Assembly (NCBI RefSeq): GCF_001421435.1 | Contig: NZ_LMKA01000013.1 | Location: 19,288-83,287 of the forward strand | Origin: Chryseobacterium sp. Leaf201 | GTDB taxonomy: Bacteria; Bacteroidota; Bacteroidia; Flavobacteriales; Weeksellaceae | Direction: 5' to 3' | Length of the DNA stretch: 64,000 nucleotides | In this document: positions 26,386 to 34,267 of the stretch, piece after piece | Layout: each line of letters starts with the position of its first letter | How positions within the stretch are numbered: the first letter of the stretch is position 1 | Notes under the pieces: model-generated | The model's input: only the letters and a program-made list of their open reading frames with translations | What the model was told of the DNA's origin: nothing | Database searches by the model: none | Translations under genes and position numbers: made by a program

Positions 26386-28920
26386 TTAAGCTGAATTCCT
26401 GCTTGCATTAATATTCCCGAACAGTGAACGCATCACCAGTTTCTCATATGCTTCCCTGTTTCCTTCGCCTTTCTGGATTTTCATCAAAGCATACTGCTGG
26501 ATGCTCAACAACGGCAATACGATCTTTTCACGGATTTTCACGGATTTTCTTGATAGGGCATCTTCTTCCTGAAGCATGGTAAACCCGGTAAGTTCCAGCA
26601 TAATTTCTTTGGAAAGCCGGTATTCATCAAACAGGACCGTCCAGAACGGGCCGAATTTAGGATTGTTTTTAATGTAATAGGTCAGCGGGAAATATGTTTT
26701 GTTCATGCTCATCATAGAGTTGAGCACCAGCGTCCTGAAGAAATCCGAACCTTTGTACAATTCTCTTACTTCATCAAACCTTCCCTGTTCCTTCAGCTGC
26801 TGCATGGCAAACCCGAAACCGAAAAATCCGGGGACATTCTGTTTCAGCTGTGCCCACGACCCAACAAACGGGATTGCTCGCAGGTCTTCAAATTTCAGCT
26901 CATTTCCGCCGCCTCTTTTTGATGGGCGGCTTCCGATATTGGTCCTTCCGTAATATTCCAGCGTACTCATTTCCTGAAGATAAGGCACAAACATAGGGTG
27001 CGCTTTCAGGTCTGAATATTTCTGATAGCTGATCTCGGATAGTTCTATCATCAGGGCCCGCTCTTCTTCCGTTAAATCTTTTTTGGCATTTTTAAAGACA
27101 TCATTTTCCACGCCGGCGGTCAGAAGCTGCTCAAAATTGTATTTCGCCTGTTCCTTGTTCCCGAAAATACTGGTAATGGTCTGTCCCTGAATCGTTAATT
27201 CAATTTTATTATTGGCAATGGTACTTCCCTGTGAGGCATAGAAATCATGCGTTTTTCCGCCTCCCCTTGCCGGCGGTCCACCTCTGCCGTCAAAAAAGAC
27301 CACTTTAATCCCGTTCTTTTCAGAAAGTGCGGTAAGAAGTTCTTTGGCTTTGTAAATCTCCCAGTTGGCTTTCAGGTATCCGCCGTCTTTGGTTCCGTCT
27401 GAAAAGCCCAGCATAATGGTCTGCTGGTTCCCTCTTCCTGCCAGATGTTTCTGGTAAACCGGGTTCTTGTACAGCTCGCTCATCACATTTTCTGCATTGG
27501 CCAGGCCTTCCATGGTTTCAAAAAGCGGAACGATATCCATATTGATTTCTTCATCCCGGTACCCGCATATTTTAAAGAATGCATAGACATTCATCACGTC
27601 CTTCACCGCATCGGAATTGGAAATAATGTAGCGGTTCATCCCTCTGGTGCCGTTCATCTGCTGGATTTGGGATATCTGCGTAACGGTTAGTAAAGTATCT
27701 TTAACAACATCTTCAAAGTCTTCCGGATTAACCGTTTCCGACCTCTGAATCAGTTGACTGAACTTTTCTTCATAGCCAGCCTCTGTATTCCCGGATGTTT
27801 TAGCAAAAACCTCATCAATAACTGCCTGATGAATCCTGCTGTCCTGCCGGACATCCAATGTGGCAAAGTGGGTCCCGAAAATCTTCACGCGGTCCCTGAA
27901 ATCAGTCAGCAGATCCAGGAACAATGAGTTGTGCTCTTCTACGACAATCTTCTCAGCCTCATCAATTCTTCTGATGATATCTTCTGCCGTAATCTTTTCA
28001 TTCCTGAAAATGGCCGCATACAGTTCATTGCTTAATTTCCCCAGAACTTCGGAAACGCCTCTGAAGCTGAGCCTTCTCCGCACGGATTTAAGGTTATTAT
28101 AATAGGCTTTTAAAATCGCGGAATGAAGTTCTTCCGCTACTCTTTTGGTAACGTCTGCGGTAACGAAAGGGTTTCCGTCGCGATCACCTCCGGGCCAGAA
28201 TCCCAGCTGGATCAGGTCTTCATGCAGATGGAAATGGCTGGTGCCGAAATTTGATTTGATCTTGGTAAAAAGTTCCCCGATGGTATCGTAATACACATAC
28301 CTCAGATAATAGATGATGCTCATGGCTTCATCAATAGGCGTCGGCTTTTCCTTATTGACAAAAGGGGTTTTTCCCAATTGCTGGAGCAGCATGTCAATAT
28401 CCGTTACTGAATCTTTGGTGATGGCATTCCTGAGATCGTGCAGGATTCTCTGTACGGAATTGGGATAAAACTGTGTAGGGTGCGCCGTAAAAACAATTTT
28501 AACGGCAAAGTCCTTCAGTTTTTCACGTACTTTTTCAAGCTTATGATCCTGCAGCGAACGTTCATATAAATTGGTTACCGTTCCTTTATCGCTTTCCGAA
28601 TGCAGGCTTGGAAAAGCCGCATCTTCAATACTGTCGAACAGGACTACCTGCCTTTCAATATACTGGATGATCTTAAAAAGCAGTTCAAGCTTCTGTTCTT
28701 CCGTCTGTAAATCGGTATGGTTTTTAAAAAATTCTTCTACGATTTCTTCAGGGGTCTTTCCTGCTTCGTAACCGGCTTTGCTTTCTTCGCAAAGAAACGG
28801 AAGGAGCATCCCGATGTTGGTCATTTTATCATAAGGCAGGCTCATAAACAATGAATTGTAGATCTGGAATTTATTTTCCACAATTTGCCTGAATTTTTCT
28901 GCGCGTCGGTCGTGTCTCAT
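26386..28920 (-). CDS. ppc: Phosphoenolpyruvate carboxylase, divergent type
   Basis: This 844-residue enzyme makes oxaloacetate from PEP and bicarbonate, refilling the citric acid cycle. The catalytic His147 lies in FTAHPTQ, where most relatives have AHPTE. The bicarbonate-site block reads FFDGRGGPPARGGGKTHDF, with Asp544 where most have His (FHGRGG). Other blocks are LGFSDGTKDGGYLKANW and IGSRPSKR. The C terminus ends RNSA in place of the common RNTG, keeping the Asn used for aspartate inhibition in E. coli. Overall length and order of motifs are normal, so it is a divergent but probably active enzyme. It has a near-perfect promoter whose start would coincide with the ATG. Confidence 0.9.
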   Translation of the reverse strand: MRHDRRAEKFRQIVENKFQIYNSLFMSLPYDKMTNIGMLLPFLCEESKAGYEAGKTPEEIVEEFFKNHTDLQTEEQKLELLFKIIQYIERQVVLFDSIEDAAFPSLHSESDKGTVTNLYERSLQDHKLEKVREKLKDFAVKIVFTAHPTQFYPNSVQRILHDLRNAITKDSVTDIDMLLQQLGKTPFVNKEKPTPIDEAMSIIYYLRYVYYDTIGELFTKIKSNFGTSHFHLHEDLIQLGFWPGGDRDGNPFVTADVTKRVAEELHSAILKAYYNNLKSVRRRLSFRGVSEVLGKLSNELYAAIFRNEKITAEDIIRRIDEAEKIVVEEHNSLFLDLLTDFRDRVKIFGTHFATLDVRQDSRIHQAVIDEVFAKTSGNTEAGYEEKFSQLIQRSETVNPEDFEDVVKDTLLTVTQISQIQQMNGTRGMNRYIISNSDAVKDVMNVYAFFKICGYRDEEINMDIVPLFETMEGLANAENVMSELYKNPVYQKHLAGRGNQQTIMLGFSDGTKDGGYLKANWEIYKAKELLTALSEKNGIKVVFFDGRGGPPARGGGKTHDFYASQGSTIANNKIELTIQGQTITSIFGNKEQAKYNFEQLLTAGVENDVFKNAKKDLTEEERALMIELSEISYQKYSDLKAHPMFVPYLQEMSTLEYYGRTNIGSRPSKRGGGNELKFEDLRAIPFVGSWAQLKQNVPGFFGFGFAMQQLKEQGRFDEVRELYKGSDFFRTLVLNSMMSMNKTYFPLTYYIKNNPKFGPFWTVLFDEYRLSKEIMLELTGFTMLQEEDALSRKSVKIREKIVLPLLSIQQYALMKIQKGEGNREAYEKLVMRSLFGNINASRNSA

Positions 28921-28924
28921 ATAA

Positions 28925-28955
28925 CAAATGTAGGGGATTTTGGTTTGAATTCAAA
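28925..28955 (-). promoter_or_regulatory. Consensus promoter of ppc, predicted leaderless
   Basis: On the minus strand TTTG (28952-28955), a 19-base spacer and TACATTTG (28925-28932) match the Bacteroidota housekeeping promoter exactly. Only TTAT separates the -7 box from the ATG, so the mRNA would start at or next to the start codon. Confidence 0.72.
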
Positions 28956-28986
28956 TGGTATCCTGTTAACTAATTTAAAAATAAAA

Positions 28987-29018
28987 TTGTATTTTTTTAT
29001 GATTATTGATTAGTTTTG
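28987..29018 (+). promoter_or_regulatory. Promoter of the 278-aa membrane protein gene
   Basis: TTG (28987-28989), a 21-base spacer and TAGTTTTG (29011-29018) match the Bacteroidota consensus. The ATG at 29036 lies 17 bases past the box, which excludes the upstream in-frame TTG at 29006 as a start. Confidence 0.6.
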
Positions 29019-29035
29019 ACAAGTTTTTAACCGGT

Positions 29036-29872
29036 ATGATCAAATTTAAATTCCATATTAAAGCGGACAATTCCTTTTCTAACATAAACCCTGTTGATGA
29101 TAATGGCGGGAATTTTCAGGCATCTGATAAAAATACGCTGAAAATCATCCTGATTATTTTCGGAGTTTTCTGCCTTGTTTGCTTAACATCTTTTATCGGC
29201 TTTTTCTCTATTGTTTTTAACGGAATCAATTCAATGAAGAAAGGTGCTGAAGAAAAGAATGAACAGTGGAAAACAATACATGCCCTGCCTGTTTTAAAAT
29301 GTAAAATTTATACCGATGAAACAGTAACCGCTCCGATTTCCGGAAGTGAAGCAGCATTTTACTTTCTGAGGATAGGAAATGAACATTATCTGAAATATGA
29401 CAGTTTAAGAGCCAATACGGAAACGCAAGGAGACATACAGATCTATGAAAATTTCGATTACAGTATGATTACCAGATACCCGAAAGGAACAAAACTTTCT
29501 GTAAACGGGAATTTATACACTATTGATTTTCAGTATTCAATTATGGATACGCTTGGAAATAACAATGTTCATTTTACCGGAAAAATTGTGAACAGAAAAG
29601 AAAAAAACATCAGTATGTATGCGCCTTTCCATTCTAAAAACCATCAAATTATAGATCATTTTAAAAATGAACACCCGTGGATCAGTTCATATCTTGAAGA
29701 CATCAAGGGATATGAAAATATCATTATGGAAGAATATACCTTTAAAAACGGAGACTCTATTTATATAAAAGGTAAAATTGTAGATCATAAAATTGTTGCT
29801 TTTAATGAACATCAGATGTATACGCCTTATAAAACACAGAAACAGATCAGGGAAGAGCGTGGAATACAATAA
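29036..29872 (+). CDS. Hypothetical single-span membrane protein
   Basis: This 278-residue protein, read from the ATG at 29036, has a hydrophilic N terminus of about 35 residues, one strong membrane helix (ILIIFGVFCLVCLTSFIGFF), and a large domain after it. The helix is preceded by Lys and Asp, and a basic/charged stretch follows, so orientation is uncertain. The C-terminal domain is rich in Tyr, Lys and Asn with beta-strand character. I recognise no family. A promoter lies immediately upstream, and a small lipoprotein gene follows on the same strand after about 100 bases. Confidence 0.62.
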   Translation: MIKFKFHIKADNSFSNINPVDDNGGNFQASDKNTLKIILIIFGVFCLVCLTSFIGFFSIVFNGINSMKKGAEEKNEQWKTIHALPVLKCKIYTDETVTAPISGSEAAFYFLRIGNEHYLKYDSLRANTETQGDIQIYENFDYSMITRYPKGTKLSVNGNLYTIDFQYSIMDTLGNNNVHFTGKIVNRKEKNISMYAPFHSKNHQIIDHFKNEHPWISSYLEDIKGYENIIMEEYTFKNGDSIYIKGKIVDHKIVAFNEHQMYTPYKTQKQIREERGIQ

Positions 29873-29977
29873 TGCATGATGGCTCTGTAAATCAATAATA
29901 TTCTACTCTTTTATTATAATTTTGAATACCAGCACTTAATGATTAACTTTACATTTCACCGACATAATCTTTACCCC

Positions 29978-30382
29978 ATGAAAAAAATATTTATCTTCCT
30001 TGTCATGGCTTTTCTTTTTACAGCCTGTGGCGACGACTGCTATAACGCTCCTCAGCCGATTGTTTTTGAATTTGTTGATGATCAGGGCGAAAACCTGATT
30101 ACCAACGGAACCCTGGATCCGTTTTCGGTGAGCGACGAAAACCAGGTGGGTATACCGCTGACCAAAACTTCTGACGGGAAGGTTATTTTAGAGAATGTCG
30201 GGGCTTACAACGGGACAAAAAACTATACGTTTTATTCTGCGGTAAGAGTTTTTAATTTTTCAATCCAGTCATCCGAATTTAAAGGAGGCTGTGACGGTTA
30301 CCAGATTAATAAATTAACGTTTACAGGAATAGGCATTGATGTAAAAGACGAACAGGGATACTATAAAATTATCCTGCAATAG
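29978..30382 (+). CDS. Hypothetical small lipoprotein
   Basis: Read from the ATG at 29978 this is a 134-residue protein with a lipoprotein signal ending FLFTAC, so Cys17 is the likely lipid anchor. The rest is beta-rich (VFEFVDDQGENLITNG) with two further pairs of Cys that could form disulfides. No family was recognised; such small beta-sandwich lipoproteins are common in Chryseobacterium. Thirteen upstream codons of the open frame were left out because they lack signal-peptide character. The next gene begins 23 bases downstream. Confidence 0.65.
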   Translation: MKKIFIFLVMAFLFTACGDDCYNAPQPIVFEFVDDQGENLITNGTLDPFSVSDENQVGIPLTKTSDGKVILENVGAYNGTKNYTFYSAVRVFNFSIQSSEFKGGCDGYQINKLTFTGIGIDVKDEQGYYKIILQ

Positions 30383-30405
30383 AACTCAGGATCATCATCA
30401 GACTC

Positions 30406-31011
30406 ATGAAAATCATTTCAATCATCTCATTTCTGGTATCCGGTTTACTGTTCTCCCAAAATACCGTTTCCCAGGACTTTAAAAAGATTCCGGAAATCCT
30501 CGACAATCCTGAACTTCTCTACCCTTTTATCGTCCCGGACAAGAAATACCAGTACTGGTCTGTGCTCCGCAATAATCCGGATCCTGATCTGGCCGTGATC
30601 TATGAAAGCCAGATGCCGCAATACATGACCCTTAATGATCCGGCACCTCAGAAAGGTTTCTTTCAGAAATGTCTGAGCGAAGACTGCTTCTCTTACCTTA
30701 TGGCCTGTGAAAACGGCCGTTCCGTATATTTCTCAACCGAACAGCAGTTAAGGGATTTTATCGGATCCGTGGATAACCTTCCAGAAGCTGTTTTAATTGC
30801 CAATACATATGGTTTCAGCGTTGATTCAGCCAACAGGCCGGGCAGCTCATATAAAATAGACGACCGGTATATTTCACTGTATCTTTCAAAAACAAAAAAC
30901 TGTCCGCTGACCAAGGAATCTTTCCTGATCAGAATCAACAGGAAAACCGGGAAACCGGACTCTAAAAGCAACGGCATTTATTTTAAAAGTGAAGACTGTA
31001 TTACTGAGTAG
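30406..31011 (+). CDS. Hypothetical secreted protein
   Basis: This 201-residue protein has a signal peptide (ISIISFLVSGLLFSQ, cleavage near residue 19) and no membrane span afterwards. Four Cys residues fall in the second half (KCLSEDCF, MACENG, NCPLT, EDC), which suits disulfides in the periplasm or outside the cell. No domain is recognised. It starts 23 bases after the small lipoprotein gene, so the two may be one unit. No terminator hairpin with a T-run was found after it. Confidence 0.62.
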   Translation: MKIISIISFLVSGLLFSQNTVSQDFKKIPEILDNPELLYPFIVPDKKYQYWSVLRNNPDPDLAVIYESQMPQYMTLNDPAPQKGFFQKCLSEDCFSYLMACENGRSVYFSTEQQLRDFIGSVDNLPEAVLIANTYGFSVDSANRPGSSYKIDDRYISLYLSKTKNCPLTKESFLIRINRKTGKPDSKSNGIYFKSEDCITE

Positions 31012-31226
31012 AACCGGAAATCCAATCTTACTGACAGTGTAAAACCTTCATTGAAAATCACGGTTAAATTCCTGTGGAATAATAGATATTGCTCCTAACT
31101 GAATATTTTTATCCTTTAACTAAAATTGCGTGCTTCTTGAATGATCCCAATTACATGATCGTTTTTATTAAAGCCCGTCATCAGAATTTTAAAACTTCTT
31201 TAACGCTGTTTTCAGGGTTCATTGCG

Positions 31227-31234
31227 TACATTTG
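31227..31234 (+). promoter_or_regulatory. -7 box of the alcohol dehydrogenase promoter
   Basis: TACATTTG matches TAnnTTTG and lies 20 bases before the ATG of the iron-containing alcohol dehydrogenase gene. Confidence 0.5.
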
Positions 31235-31254
31235 GGTTAAAATAAATCAGAACA

Positions 31255-32418
31255 ATGCTTAATTTCGAGTTTAAGAATCCAACAAAAATACTTTTCGGGA
31301 AAGGGGAAATTGCTAAAATTTCCAAAGAAATTCCTGAAGATGCCAGAATACTGCTGATTTACGGCGGCGGCAGCATTAAAAACAACGGTGTGTATGACCA
31401 GGTGAGAAAAGCCCTTGCAGACCATGAGTTTTATGAGTTCGGAGGTGTACCTGCGAATCCTGAATATGAAGTCCTGATCACGGCCCTGGATTTTATCAAA
31501 GAAAAAAATATCACTTTCCTTCTGGCAGTGGGCGGCGGTTCGGTTATCGACGGCACAAAGTTCCTGTCTGCAGCAACCAATTACGACGGCGAGCCATGGG
31601 AAATTTTAAAGAAACTGGTACGCACTTTTGAAGGCGAAGGACTGCCGTTCGGAAGCATCCTTACGTTACCGGCAACAGGTTCTGAAATGAATTCGGGCTA
31701 TGTGATTTCGAGAAGGGAAACCAATGAGAAGCTGTCTTCGGGAGGCCCGGGACTTTTCCCTCAGTTTTCAGTACTGGATCCGGAAGTGGTAAGAAGCATT
31801 CCTGAACGTCAGATTGTAAACGGATTAACCGATGCCTATACCCACGTATTGGAACAGTATATGACCACTACTTCCCCGGCTGATCTTCAGGAGAGAATTG
31901 CCGAAAGTATCCTGATCAGCATTCAGGAAACGGCTCCGAAAGTGCTGGGCGGTGATTTCGATTATGATGCAGCCGGCAATTTTATGTGGTGCTGTACGAT
32001 GGCCCTGAACGGATTGATCCAGAAAGGCGTGATTACCGACTGGGCCGTGCATGCTATGGGACACGAGCTGACCGCTTATTTCGGAATTGACCATGCAAGG
32101 ACGCTGGCTGTCATCGCTCCCTCCCATTACCGTTACAACTTTGAATCCAAGAAAGAGAAGCTGGCGCAGTATGCAGAAAGGGTTTGGGGAATCAAAGACG
32201 GTTCAGTAGAAGAAAAAGCGGAACTTGGAATTAAAAAACTGGAAGAATTTTTCCACAGCCTTCATATTCAGACCAGGCTTTCAGAATATACGGAAGATTA
32301 TAAAGGCACTGCCGAAAGGGTGGAAAAAGCATTCACGGAAAGAAACTGGCTGGGCTTAGGTGAATATAAGACACTGACTCCGCAGGATGCACGCCAGATT
32401 GTGGAAATGAGCTATTAG
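31255..32418 (+). CDS. Iron-containing alcohol dehydrogenase, YqhD type
   Basis: This 387-residue cytosolic enzyme reduces aldehydes with NADPH, most likely as a butanol-dehydrogenase-like or YqhD-type detoxifier. The nucleotide-binding block VGGGSVIDGTKFLSAA and the metal-binding block GLTDAYTHVLEQY are present, and two His ligands lie in MGHELTAYFGIDHARTLAV. Length matches YqhD. It stands alone behind a TACATTTG -7 box. YqhD in E. coli responds to reactive aldehydes; nothing here shows the regulator. The gene name yqhD is plausible but the ADH family has several close groups. Confidence 0.9.
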   Translation: MLNFEFKNPTKILFGKGEIAKISKEIPEDARILLIYGGGSIKNNGVYDQVRKALADHEFYEFGGVPANPEYEVLITALDFIKEKNITFLLAVGGGSVIDGTKFLSAATNYDGEPWEILKKLVRTFEGEGLPFGSILTLPATGSEMNSGYVISRRETNEKLSSGGPGLFPQFSVLDPEVVRSIPERQIVNGLTDAYTHVLEQYMTTTSPADLQERIAESILISIQETAPKVLGGDFDYDAAGNFMWCCTMALNGLIQKGVITDWAVHAMGHELTAYFGIDHARTLAVIAPSHYRYNFESKKEKLAQYAERVWGIKDGSVEEKAELGIKKLEEFFHSLHIQTRLSEYTEDYKGTAERVEKAFTERNWLGLGEYKTLTPQDARQIVEMSY

Positions 32419-32644
32419 CAAAGCCCAAAAACAGGTTGTTTGAAATTTTATTGAACAGGTTTTACAGCTTTATAAAGTCAGATGCTGAAATTTAAAACCG
32501 CTGTAAAGTTTTTAACCGGTTGCTTTCCGTATCTTTTCACCTGTATAAATTTGTCTTTTCTACAACTGTTGGTTTAAAAAAGCAGAATTTCATTACTGAT
32601 ATTTCAAATTTATTTATATTTTAGCATATTCTAAAATTTGTGAA

Positions 32645-33106
32645 ATGAAAAAACAGTTACTTTTATTTGCCTTTTCAGCATTGGCGCTTACTTCCTGCGA
32701 AGATGACGATATCAAGGGTTATGAAATGGATATGATGAAAGGTGAGTGGAAAACCAGCAAGACAGAACTTGTTTCCGGAAAAGACGATAAAACGGTAATT
32801 GACACCACGGTTCCTATGGGTTGCTCTGCAAAAAATATTACGGAGTACAGAACGGATTATTATGCATCATATTCCGCCTATGCAGGAGTGGGTACAGATT
32901 GCCAGCTAAGTGCTAAGTCAGAAGGAACTTACGAGTACAATGCCGAAACCAAGGAACTGATTATTAAATATGATAATGACAGCTCCAGAAAATATCAGGT
33001 GGTTGTGCTTACAAGCTCTGAGATGAAACTGAAACAGATGTTCGGGAATGTTGATGAAGACGGAGACCAGATTATAGACGTAACGTATATCTCGTATAAA
33101 AGATAA
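32645..33106 (+). CDS. Lipocalin-like lipoprotein
   Basis: This 153-residue protein has a lipoprotein signal ending LALTSC (lipidated Cys18) and a beta-strand-rich body of the flavobacterial lipocalin-like type, with KGEWKTSKTELVSG near the start of the barrel and a C-terminal GNVDEDGDQIIDVTYISYKR. Two Cys (GCSAKN and TDCQLS) could bond. Its ligand is unknown. The gene ends at a good terminator. A shorter frame 900 bases downstream resembles its last half and is probably a decayed duplicate. Confidence 0.72.
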   Translation: MKKQLLLFAFSALALTSCEDDDIKGYEMDMMKGEWKTSKTELVSGKDDKTVIDTTVPMGCSAKNITEYRTDYYASYSAYAGVGTDCQLSAKSEGTYEYNAETKELIIKYDNDSSRKYQVVVLTSSEMKLKQMFGNVDEDGDQIIDVTYISYKR

Positions 33107-33120
33107 CTTAAGATAAAACA

Positions 33121-33147
33121 GACTCCCGAATTTCCGGGAGTTTTTTA
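33121..33147 (+). terminator. Terminator of the lipocalin-like gene
   Basis: ACTCCCG (33122-33128) pairs with CGGGAGT (33135-33141) and is followed by T residues on the plus strand. Confidence 0.85.
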
Positions 33148-33187
33148 TGAAAAAGAATTTTAATAGAAAATAAAAAGTATTAAAAAA

Positions 33188-33844
33188 ATGAAGAAGACTT
33201 TAACGGCATTTCTATTGCTGACCTTTGCCCTTTTCTTTTCACAGGAAAAAAAGCCGATGTTCTGGCAGGACATCCAGAACTTCAAAAAAACGGATCAGGA
33301 AACCGCACCGCCGAAAGATGCCATTCTGTTAGTCGGAAGCTCGTCTTTTACCAAATGGACTGATGTTGACCGGTACTTTCCGGGTAAAACCATTATCAAC
33401 AGAGGTTTCGGAGGCTCCAGGCTGACCGATCTCAACGATTATGCTGATGACCTGTTAAACCCTTATCAGCCCAAACAGATCATTGTGTATTGCGGGGAAA
33501 ATGATTTCGCCGACAATGATAAGCTTAAAGCAGATGTTGTGGTTGACCGTTTTAAAACATTTTATAAAAAAATCAGGTCCCGGTTTCCGAAAATTGAGGT
33601 AGATTATATTTCCATCAAATATTCTCGGAGCCGCGAAAAACTCTGGCCACAGATGAAAGAAGCAAATAAAAAAATTGCCGCTTTCATGAAAAAGGAGCCT
33701 AATGCAGAATTTATTGACATCACTGAAGTTATGCAGGATGCCAACGGAAAAGTAAGGAACGATCTTTTTGTGGAAGATCTGCTTCATATGACACCGGAAG
33801 GATATCAGCTCTGGACTTCGGTTATGATGCCTTATATGAAATAA
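33188..33844 (+). CDS. Secreted SGNH/GDSL-type hydrolase
   Basis: This 218-residue protein has a signal peptide (FLLLTFALFFSQ, cleavage near residue 19) and a GDSL-like hydrolase fold. The nucleophile Ser lies in ILLVGSSSFTKW, the oxyanion Gly in NRGFGGSRLTD, the Asn block in IVYCGENDF, and the catalytic Asp-His pair in VEDLLHMTPEGY. Relatives act as esterases or lipases on sugars or lipids. It is monocistronic and ends at a strong terminator. Confidence 0.87.
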   Translation: MKKTLTAFLLLTFALFFSQEKKPMFWQDIQNFKKTDQETAPPKDAILLVGSSSFTKWTDVDRYFPGKTIINRGFGGSRLTDLNDYADDLLNPYQPKQIIVYCGENDFADNDKLKADVVVDRFKTFYKKIRSRFPKIEVDYISIKYSRSREKLWPQMKEANKKIAAFMKKEPNAEFIDITEVMQDANGKVRNDLFVEDLLHMTPEGYQLWTSVMMPYMK

Positions 33845-33910
33845 AAATAAGCAGTATATCTGTTGTTGATGTAATACAAAGAAAAAAAGGAATTTACATT
33901 AATTATTATA

Positions 33911-33944
33911 AAAGCTGTCTCATCAGGGTGAGACAGCTTTTTTA
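33911..33944 (+). terminator. Terminator of the SGNH hydrolase gene
   Basis: An 11-bp perfect stem AAAGCTGTCTC/GAGACAGCTTT (33911-33921 with 33930-33940) is followed by further T residues on the plus strand. Confidence 0.88.
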
Positions 33945-34013
33945 TGTATAATAAGGATGACTCGCTAAAAATGCTTTGAATACCTGTATATTGAGTACAA
34001 TCTATAACCTTTC

Positions 34014-34214
34014 ATGATTAGCGGAAACTGTGAAAATCACGGAACAGAAACACAGCCTTATTCTTATGATGCGGTGCAGAAAAAATTAGTCATAGACGGA
34101 GAAACTATTGAAGTAGTAAGTATTAACAATAATAAACTGCAGCTTGTAGAAGCTTATGAAGATATAAACGGAGATAACGTTGATGACAAATTTATTCTTT
34201 ACTTGGTAAAATAA
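34014..34214 (+). pseudogene. Truncated lipocalin-like paralogue
   Basis: This open frame of 66 codons starts abruptly without a signal peptide. Its second half reads YDAVQKKLVIDGETIEVV and NNNKLQLVEAYEDINGDNVD, lining up with YNAETKELIIKYDN and SSEMKLKQMFGNVDEDGDQI in the intact lipocalin-like lipoprotein at 32645. Both end in an Asp-rich turn followed by a beta strand. It therefore looks like the C-terminal half of a duplicated gene whose front was lost. The short stretch upstream is AT-rich and holds no lipoprotein signal in any frame I could read. It lies between two terminators. A small independent protein cannot be excluded. Confidence 0.6.
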
Positions 34215-34215
34215 A

Positions 34216-34249
34216 GCAAAAAACTCCCGGCATTACCCGGGAGTTTTTT
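34216..34249. terminator. Bidirectional terminator before the helicase gene
   Basis: AAAAAACTCCCGG and CCGGGAGTTTTTT form a near-perfect stem (core 34223-34230 with 34237-34244) with T-runs on both strands, serving the truncated gene and the convergent helicase gene. Confidence 0.88.
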
Positions 34250-34267
34250 GTTCTGTATAAATACTGT

